Shown: one piece after another, positions 59,008-64,000 of the stretch
Numbering within the stretch: position 1 is the stretch's first letter
Layout: the number at the start of each line of letters is the position of its first letter
Assembly: GCA_963662675.2 (NCBI GenBank)
Contig: CAXXHP010000001.1
Coordinates: 434,001 to 498,000 of the forward strand
Length of the DNA: 64,000 bases
Direction: 5' to 3'
Source of the DNA: G963662675 sp963662675
Lineage (GTDB): Bacteria; Bacteroidota; Bacteroidia; Bacteroidales; Prolixibacteraceae
Program-made: the position numbers and the translations under genes
Notes under the pieces: model-generated
Database searches by the model: none
Seen by the model: only the letters and a program-made list of their open reading frames with translations
What the model was told of the DNA's origin: nothing

Positions 59008-59643
59008 TTAAAAAATTTCGTCACATAAAAGTACGAATAAATTCCGGGGACCATGCATGCCCATAACCAATGTTTTTTCAATGTCGGCGGTACGGCTTGG
59101 ACCTGTAATATTCGTAATCATAGAAGGAAAGTTGTCTTGGTACTTTTCTTGAATTTGAGCTAACGCATCATCTAGGTACTTAACGAGCTGTCCCTTGTGT
59201 GCAATGATGATGTGAGTCTCGGGGTATACATGCAGTCTTCTTCCTGATATTCCGGCAGAACTAACCAAAGCAGAACCTAAATGTGAAACCAGAAATTCGC
59301 AGGAAGTAATGCCTACCTGCGTATTTTCAAAATCTTCTTCTTGGAACTGGCAGTCAATATGCCCCTTTAAGGCTTGTTGAATAACCGGATCGAGGCAAAA
59401 AATACGATCCCATTTTTCTTGTTCTGCCAATTCTTTTATCTGCTTTATTGCACCGTCCAAATTATTTGCACGAAATACTTGTCCGGACACTAGCTCCAGA
59501 TTTTCTTGAAACCAATCGGCCAAATTCTTATCGGTATTCAGATAAATTGGAGCATCCATATTCGGTTGCTCCAATTTTCCAATATTCCTTTTTTCTTCGG
59601 CTTGTTTTAGCCGAGTCAGTATTTTTTCCCGGGATGATGACAT
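59008..59643 (-). CDS. LUD-domain protein (LutC/YkgG family)
   Basis: A 211-residue soluble protein with the LUD fold. VGITSCEFLVSHLGSALVSS, SGISGRRLHVYPETHIIIAH and ITGPSRTADIEKTLVMGMHG are the family landmarks. LutC takes part in lactate use with LutA and LutB, but those are not here. In Bacteroidota this gene is often next to ftsH and cdsA, so a different role is possible. It follows ftsH by 14 nt. Confidence 0.85.
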   Translation of the reverse strand: MSSSREKILTRLKQAEEKRNIGKLEQPNMDAPIYLNTDKNLADWFQENLELVSGQVFRANNLDGAIKQIKELAEQEKWDRIFCLDPVIQQALKGHIDCQFQEEDFENTQVGITSCEFLVSHLGSALVSSAGISGRRLHVYPETHIIIAHKGQLVKYLDDALAQIQEKYQDNFPSMITNITGPSRTADIEKTLVMGMHGPRNLFVLLCDEIF

Positions 59644-59657
59644 GTCAACTCCGATTA

Positions 59658-61718
59658 TTAAATTTCAGTTTTTTCAGATTCTTCATTTGCCGGGTTAACG
59701 ACTTCGCTGTTTTCCTGAAGTTCTTTATCCTCCGTTTTTGCATCATCACCATTGTCTCCCAACTCTTCTTTCACCCAAGGGCGCTTTCCGAAAATTTCTT
59801 CCAAATCTTCACCAAAAATAACCTCTTTTTCGAGTAGCTTTTTAGCGAGTTTATGGTGACCCTCTTTGTTGTCGGTTAATACTTGTAAAGCCCGTTCGTA
59901 TTCATAATCAATAAGTTTCTTTGATTCTTCATCAATCAATTCTGCGGTTTTTTCGCTATATGGTTTTGTAAACCCGTAATCACTTTGTCCGCTTGAATCA
60001 TAGAAGCTAACATTGCCGACTTTATCACTCATGCCGTAGATGCTAATCATGGCATATGCCTGTTTTGTTATTTTCTCGAGGTCGTTTTGTGCGCCCGATG
60101 ATATTGTTCCAAAAGCAAGTTGCTCAGCAGCGCGTCCTCCAAGGGCAGAGCACATTTCGTCCAATAATTGCTCTTTGGTTGTTATGGATCTTTCCTCAGG
60201 CAAGTACCATGCAGCTCCAAGTGCCTTGCCTCGTGGTACAATTGTCACTTTCACCAAAGGGTGTGCGTGCTCAAGTAACCAACTAATTGTGGCATGTCCG
60301 GCTTCATGGTATGCAATACGACGTTTCTCGTCTTTAGAGATAATTTTATTTTTCTTTTCAAGCCCACCAATTATTCGATCAACAGCATCTAAAAAATCCT
60401 GTTTGGTCACATTCTCTCTGTTTCTACGTGCAGCAATCAGGGCCGCTTCATTACAAACATTTGCGATATCGGCACCTGAAAAACCTGGTGTTTGTTTCGA
60501 TAAGAAGTTTACTTCCACCTCATCCGCTAATTTTATAGGGCGAAGGTGTACCTGAAATATCTCTCGGCGTTCATTCAAATCAGGAAGTTCCACATGAATT
60601 TGTCGGTCAAAACGTCCGGCACGCATAAGTGCACGGTCAAGTATATCAGCTCGGTTAGTTGCTGCCAGAATGATTACTCCTGAATTGGTATCGAAACCAT
60701 CCATTTCCGTTAATAGCTGGTTTAGAGTGTTTTCGCGTTCATCATTTGAACCCATGTTTGGGTTTTTACCTCGGGCACGTCCAATTGCATCAATCTCGTC
60801 AATAAATACGATACATGGTGCTTTTTCTTTTGCTTGTTTAAATAGATCACGAACACGTGATGCACCTACTCCAACAAACATTTCAACGAAGTCAGATCCA
60901 GACATGGAAAAGAATGGGACATTGGCTTCACCTGCAACAGCTTTTGCGAGTAATGTTTTTCCTGTTCCCGGAGGCCCTACAAGTAATGCTCCTTTTGGAA
61001 TTTTACCACCAAGTTTGGTGTATTTGGATGGCTGCTTTAGAAATTCAACAATCTCTTCAACTTCCTGCTTCGCTTCTGCCAACCCGGCAACATCTTTAAA
61101 ATTTGTGTTTACGCGAGAATCCTTGTCAAATACTTTTGCCTGTGATTTTCCAACACTAAAAATGTTTCCTGCTCCACCGCCACCGCCTGAGCCTTTGCTC
61201 ATACGTTTAAATATCCACCACCATATACCGATAATCAAAATGAATGGGAATATCCAACTAATAATTTCGCCAAAGTAGTTGGTAACTGTATTGTATTCTA
61301 CCGGGATCTTGTCGGAATCTGAAAAATTAGCTTGAACGTCTTGTAAGTTGTTTTCAAAAGTTTCTACCGATCCAATTGTGAAATAGAAATGAGGACCAAA
61401 CTTTGAAGGGGCACTCATTCCAGTATTTAGCTTGTCGGAATAGTCGTCATAGCTGTCTTCTTTTAAATAAATTTGAGCTTCATCTTTATTGACAACAATG
61501 ATCTTCTCAACATCGTGTTGCTTTATCATTGTATTCTTTACTTCCTGCCAGTTTGTTTCAACAGGGCCACTACCCACGCTCAAATACTGAATGGCAAGAA
61601 AAATGACGATGATGATACCATAAATCCAATATGGATTAAATTTAGGTGCTTTGCCACCAGGTTTAAAATTTCCAAAACTTGGACCTTGGTTCTTTTTATT
61701 TGTTTTTTTCTCTGCCAT
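59658..61718 (-). CDS. ftsH: ATP-dependent zinc metalloprotease FtsH
   Basis: A 686-residue membrane protease. Two helices (YWIYGIIIVIFLAIQYLSV and ISWIFPFILIIGIWWWIFKR) flank an extracytoplasmic domain. The AAA+ module has Walker A VGPPGTGKTLLAKA and Walker B CIVFIDEIDAIG, with the second region of homology ATNRADILDRALMRAGRFDR. The zinc site is HEAGH. The C-terminus is acidic. It degrades membrane and short-lived proteins. It follows rsfS by 5 nt. Confidence 0.96.
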   Translation of the reverse strand: MAEKKTNKKNQGPSFGNFKPGGKAPKFNPYWIYGIIIVIFLAIQYLSVGSGPVETNWQEVKNTMIKQHDVEKIIVVNKDEAQIYLKEDSYDDYSDKLNTGMSAPSKFGPHFYFTIGSVETFENNLQDVQANFSDSDKIPVEYNTVTNYFGEIISWIFPFILIIGIWWWIFKRMSKGSGGGGGAGNIFSVGKSQAKVFDKDSRVNTNFKDVAGLAEAKQEVEEIVEFLKQPSKYTKLGGKIPKGALLVGPPGTGKTLLAKAVAGEANVPFFSMSGSDFVEMFVGVGASRVRDLFKQAKEKAPCIVFIDEIDAIGRARGKNPNMGSNDERENTLNQLLTEMDGFDTNSGVIILAATNRADILDRALMRAGRFDRQIHVELPDLNERREIFQVHLRPIKLADEVEVNFLSKQTPGFSGADIANVCNEAALIAARRNRENVTKQDFLDAVDRIIGGLEKKNKIISKDEKRRIAYHEAGHATISWLLEHAHPLVKVTIVPRGKALGAAWYLPEERSITTKEQLLDEMCSALGGRAAEQLAFGTISSGAQNDLEKITKQAYAMISIYGMSDKVGNVSFYDSSGQSDYGFTKPYSEKTAELIDEESKKLIDYEYERALQVLTDNKEGHHKLAKKLLEKEVIFGEDLEEIFGKRPWVKEELGDNGDDAKTEDKELQENSEVVNPANEESEKTEI

Positions 61719-61723
61719 CTATT

Positions 61724-62101
61724 CTATTTTTCTATGTTTATCATTTCTATTGGTGCATCAGCCCATAGCTTTTCAATTTTGTAATGATTGCGGGCTTCGT
61801 GCTGAAAAACGTGTACCATAATGTTTGCATAATCCAGTAAAACCCATATCGAATTTTGGTACCCGTCAGTATGCCATGTTTTTTCTCCTATAATTTCTTC
61901 TACTGTATCTTCTACTGAATGCGCAATAGCATCAACCTGAGTGGTTGAGTTTCCATGACATATGATGAAGTAATTACATTCGGAGTGCTCAATTTTGGTT
62001 AAGTCTATTTTTACAATGTTTTGTCCTTTTGTACGTTCGATGCCTTCAATTATGGCATCTAATAATGCTTTTGTTTCCTTTTCCTGCTGTGTTTTGCTCA
62101 T
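61724..62101 (-). CDS. rsfS: Ribosome silencing factor RsfS
   Basis: A 125-residue RsfS/YbeB/iojap protein. The segments DLTKIEHSECNYFIICHGNS, WHTDGYQNSIWVLLDYANIM and VHVFQHEARNHYKIEKLWAD are characteristic. It binds L14 and blocks joining of the ribosomal subunits when nutrients are short. It is the first gene of the minus-strand group with ftsH, LutC-like, DUF2007 and cdsA. Confidence 0.93.
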   Translation of the reverse strand: MSKTQQEKETKALLDAIIEGIERTKGQNIVKIDLTKIEHSECNYFIICHGNSTTQVDAIAHSVEDTVEEIIGEKTWHTDGYQNSIWVLLDYANIMVHVFQHEARNHYKIEKLWADAPIEMINIEK

Positions 62102-62119
62102 ATATTACTGATAGAAATA

Positions 62120-62127
62120 CAAAGATA
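62120..62127 (-). promoter_or_regulatory. Candidate -7 element of the rsfS-ftsH operon
   Basis: On the minus strand TATCTTTG fits TAnnTTTG and lies 18 nt before the rsfS ATG (62101). The -33 box is not obvious. Confidence 0.45.
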
Positions 62128-62223
62128 AATTTTTTCGTTTATTTTGACATGTGAAACAATTATAGGTAATAACCTGAAAACTAAAAAAATAGTTTATTTA
62201 CGACTGCTAAAATTGGAAATCTT

Positions 62224-62967
62224 ATGTCAGGAACAATCGGCCATGCCATCATCCGTATTGAACGCACGGAAAGTACCAATAACTATGCCACCACTCAAGT
62301 GCGTGTAAATGAAGAGAAAGCGGGCACTGTCTTTTTGGCATACAATCAAACAAGTGGTCGTGGACAGCTAAACAATCAATGGGAAAGTGAGGCCGGGAAA
62401 AACCTTACTTTTTCAATCTATTTGAAGCCGGATTTCCTTCCTATCCAAAAACAGTTTTTACTTTCAAAGGTCGTATGTCTGGGACTAGAAACTTTTTTGA
62501 GCGAATTCACTAACGATGTGAAAATAAAATGGCCTAATGATATGTATGTGGGCGATCAGAAAATCTGCGGTATTTTGATTGAAAACGCAGTGATGAATGC
62601 AAATATCAAGCAGTCGATTGTTGGTATTGGGCTGAATGTCAATCAGTCAGGATTCTTCTCGGATGCTCCTAACCCTGTTTCCTTGAAAATGATTACCGGA
62701 ACCGAATATGATTTGGATGAAATGCTTTCTGAACTGTTGAAGCAGATTGACCATTTTTACCAAAAGTTAGCTGTTGCCAAGTATGATGAAATTGATAAAT
62801 TATTTCACGAAAAACTTTATCGCTTAAATGAATGGCGAACGTATAAAGATGAAACACATGAATATCAAGGAAAAATTGTTGGCGTGAACGAAATCGGTCA
62901 GCTTAAAATTCAGGAGAAAGAAGGAGAGCTACATGAGTATCATTTTAAAGAGGTTGCGTATTTGTAG
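62224..62967 (+). CDS. birA: Biotin--[acetyl-CoA-carboxylase] ligase
   Basis: A 247-residue biotin protein ligase. ERTESTNNYATTQ, NQTSGRGQLNNQWESEAGKN (biotin-AMP loop GRGQLNN) and IKWPNDMYVGDQKICGILIE are the catalytic motifs. There is no N-terminal DNA-binding domain, so it is a class I ligase without repressor function. It is divergent from rsfS and followed by a complex hairpin region. Confidence 0.94.
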   Translation: MSGTIGHAIIRIERTESTNNYATTQVRVNEEKAGTVFLAYNQTSGRGQLNNQWESEAGKNLTFSIYLKPDFLPIQKQFLLSKVVCLGLETFLSEFTNDVKIKWPNDMYVGDQKICGILIENAVMNANIKQSIVGIGLNVNQSGFFSDAPNPVSLKMITGTEYDLDEMLSELLKQIDHFYQKLAVAKYDEIDKLFHEKLYRLNEWRTYKDETHEYQGKIVGVNEIGQLKIQEKEGELHEYHFKEVAYL

Positions 62968-62972
62968 AACAC

Positions 62973-63067
62973 AAAAAGGCTGTTCAAAACATAAAGTGGC
63001 AAGTCATCCTGAGCTTGTCTCAGGATCTGTCTTCTTCAGTATTTTTTACATTTTGAACAGCTTTTTT
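62973..63067. repeat. Composite hairpin: terminator stem enclosing a REP-like palindrome
   Basis: The outer stem (62973-62989 with 63051-63067) pairs AAAAAGGCTGTTCAAAA with TTTTGAACAGCTTTTTT with one bulged G, and ends in a T run, so it works as a terminator for birA and, in reverse, for the next gene. Inside, ATCCTGAG-CTTGT-CTCAGGAT (63006-63026) is a perfect 8-bp hairpin that resembles the short dispersed repeats with CATCCTGAGCTTGT seen in many bacterial genomes. Confidence 0.7.
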
Positions 63068-63068
63068 T

Positions 63069-63538
63069 TTATTTTTTAATAAAAATCGCGGTTGTTTTTT
63101 GTTCATCCGAAACGAACTTCAGAAAATAGGTTCCCGGTAAGTAATCGGAGACATCAATCTCTTCTTTATAGCCATTCATTTCTTTTTGCAATAAGATTCT
63201 TCCTGAAAGATCGATGATTATAATATTTCCAGGTTCATCGCTTTCAACGAACAGCTGTTCAGCTACCGGGTTAGGATATGCCTTTATTTCGTTCTGATGA
63301 TAAGTTGTTACACCTGTTAGATTCCCAACATGGATAATTGTCTCACCAGACTTTAATACCATGTCCGGAATTAAATTATTGGTTATCTCAAAATAATAAG
63401 AACCACTATCAGCGTAAGCAGTATTTCCCAATGTTAGTAGATGCCTTGCTCAAAATTATCATCCGGCACATAGGTGTTTTGACTATATAAAACCTGAACT
63501 AAAAAAATTATAGAGATAGTTAGTAAAAGTCTGGTCAT
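63069..63538 (-). pseudogene. Remnant of a type IX secretion cargo protein gene
   Basis: The minus strand begins at 63538 with a signal peptide (RLLLTISIIFLVQVLYSQ) and YVPDDNFEQ, the typical opening of leucine-rich-repeat T9SS cargo proteins, and then meets a stop at ~63437. A second frame, shifted relative to the first, runs from 63449 to the stop at 63069. It carries SGSYYFEITNNLIPDMVL and a C-terminal sorting domain (EIKAYPNPVAEQLFVESDEP, IIIDLSGRILLQKEM and LPGTYFLKFVSDEQ). The middle repeats expected in the family are missing. A deletion with frame change near 63440-63450 explains this best. Confidence 0.7.
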
Positions 63539-63885
63539 TTGAGTCGGTTTATGTTTGTTTAACAGCGTTGAGTTGCAATTATTTTAGAAATGTTAATTGC
63601 TGTTAAGTTTAATAATAAACATCTACTTATCTATCAGAAACATATGATAACATGGGGCAGCTTTTTGTTCATTTAATCTGTTCTACTCTCAAAAAGTGTA
63701 TAAATTCTTCGGTTTTTTATGGGGTAATTGTCTGGTGAATAGTCAATTCATTATAGTAATCCTAAACAATAGATTCATCGTTAAATTTCCGAGCATCGTC
63801 TAGTTTCTTTATTTTAATTACGATTAGAAGAAAATTATACGTTATTATTGCTGTTCGAAAAGATGTGAATTTGAATTCTTTGTTT
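63539..63885. other. 347-nt intergenic stretch
   Basis: No gene, RNA or clear repeat is recognised. It would contain the promoters of the remnant gene (minus) and of the lipoprotein gene (plus), but no full TAnnTTTG/TTG pair was found. Confidence 0.4.
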
Positions 63886-64000
63886 ATGAAACGCTTTTTA
63901 TTTTATATCGCTATTTTATTCTTATTTATGGTTAGTTCGTGTAGTCATGATGATGATATTACATCAACAGTGGACTCTTCGGATGAAAACGAATCAACCG
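63886..64000 (+). CDS. Lipoprotein, N-terminal part (gene runs off the window)
   Basis: The frame starts with ATG at 63886 and is open to the end of the window (38 residues). The first part, MKRFLFYIAILFLFMVSSC, is a lipoprotein signal with the acylated cysteine. It is followed by SHDDDITSTVDSSDENEST, an acidic/serine-rich linker typical of surface lipoproteins of this phylum. The function lies outside the window. Confidence 0.65.
   Translation, partial: MKRFLFYIAILFLFMVSSCSHDDDITSTVDSSDENEST

Noticed and set aside
60040..60555. Plus-strand 171-residue reading frame opposite ftsH
   Set aside because: It is antisense to the conserved FtsH catalytic region, and its composition mirrors that coding sequence.

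Overview
The window looks like chromosomal DNA of a Bacteroidota bacterium, most likely a facultatively anaerobic or microaerophilic member of the Bacteroidia/Marinilabiliales type. The support is a type IX secretion protein (PorQ) and a type IX cargo tail, alternative complex III (ActABCDEF) in place of a bc1 complex, DUF4492 ahead of cydAB, L31 type B, low GC, few Shine-Dalgarno sites, and several TAnnTTTG promoter elements typical of this phylum. The assignment is inference from gene content. No phage, IS element or CRISPR array was recognised.

Layout. 1-6.3 kb holds housekeeping genes: the end of an MBOAT acyltransferase, an EamA exporter, a YkgJ-type cysteine protein, porQ-cmk-ispH, pfkA and a reverse-strand tRNA-His. 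6.7-16.8 kb is a sulfur and molybdenum locus: mobA, a Crp/Fnr regulator divergent from an operon of an SQR-like flavoprotein, DUF1641, a TusE/DsrC-like protein and a DsrE-like protein, followed by a polysulfide/thiosulfate-reductase-type operon (psrABC-like, two YeeE/YedE half transporters and a rhodanese-like protein that lacks the catalytic cysteine). 16.9-29.2 kb is mixed: a flippase, an AlkD-like protein, a Bax-inhibitor-1 family protein, two tandem GNAT-like paralogues, L31B, a GlmU-like protein, Lon, two tandem LytTR response regulators and an AI-2E family permease.

29.4-56.0 kb is an almost continuous respiratory island: alternative complex III (plus strand), then on the minus strand an A2-type caa3 oxidase with heme O synthase and SCO, then a cbb3 oxidase with its whole assembly set (ccoI, ccoS, fused ccoNO, ccoQ, monoheme ccoP, ccoG, fixH, a SafE/DsbD_2-like protein), then divergently cytochrome bd with DUF4492 and a CydX-like small protein. 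Quinol can thus be oxidised by ACIII, which feeds caa3 or cbb3 through cytochrome c, or directly by bd. The Psr-like and SQR-like enzymes connect the same quinone pool to sulfur compounds.

56.4-63.0 kb holds phospholipid synthesis genes (pssA, psd, cdsA), DUF2007, LutC-like, ftsH, rsfS and birA. After a composite hairpin repeat there is a broken type IX secretion cargo gene, and the window ends inside a new lipoprotein gene.

The best candidate for something unusual is the 8-17 kb sulfur locus. It pairs a cytoplasmic sulfur-relay set lacking several usual catalytic cysteines with a periplasmic molybdoenzyme and thiosulfate-type transporters, behind an FNR-like site.
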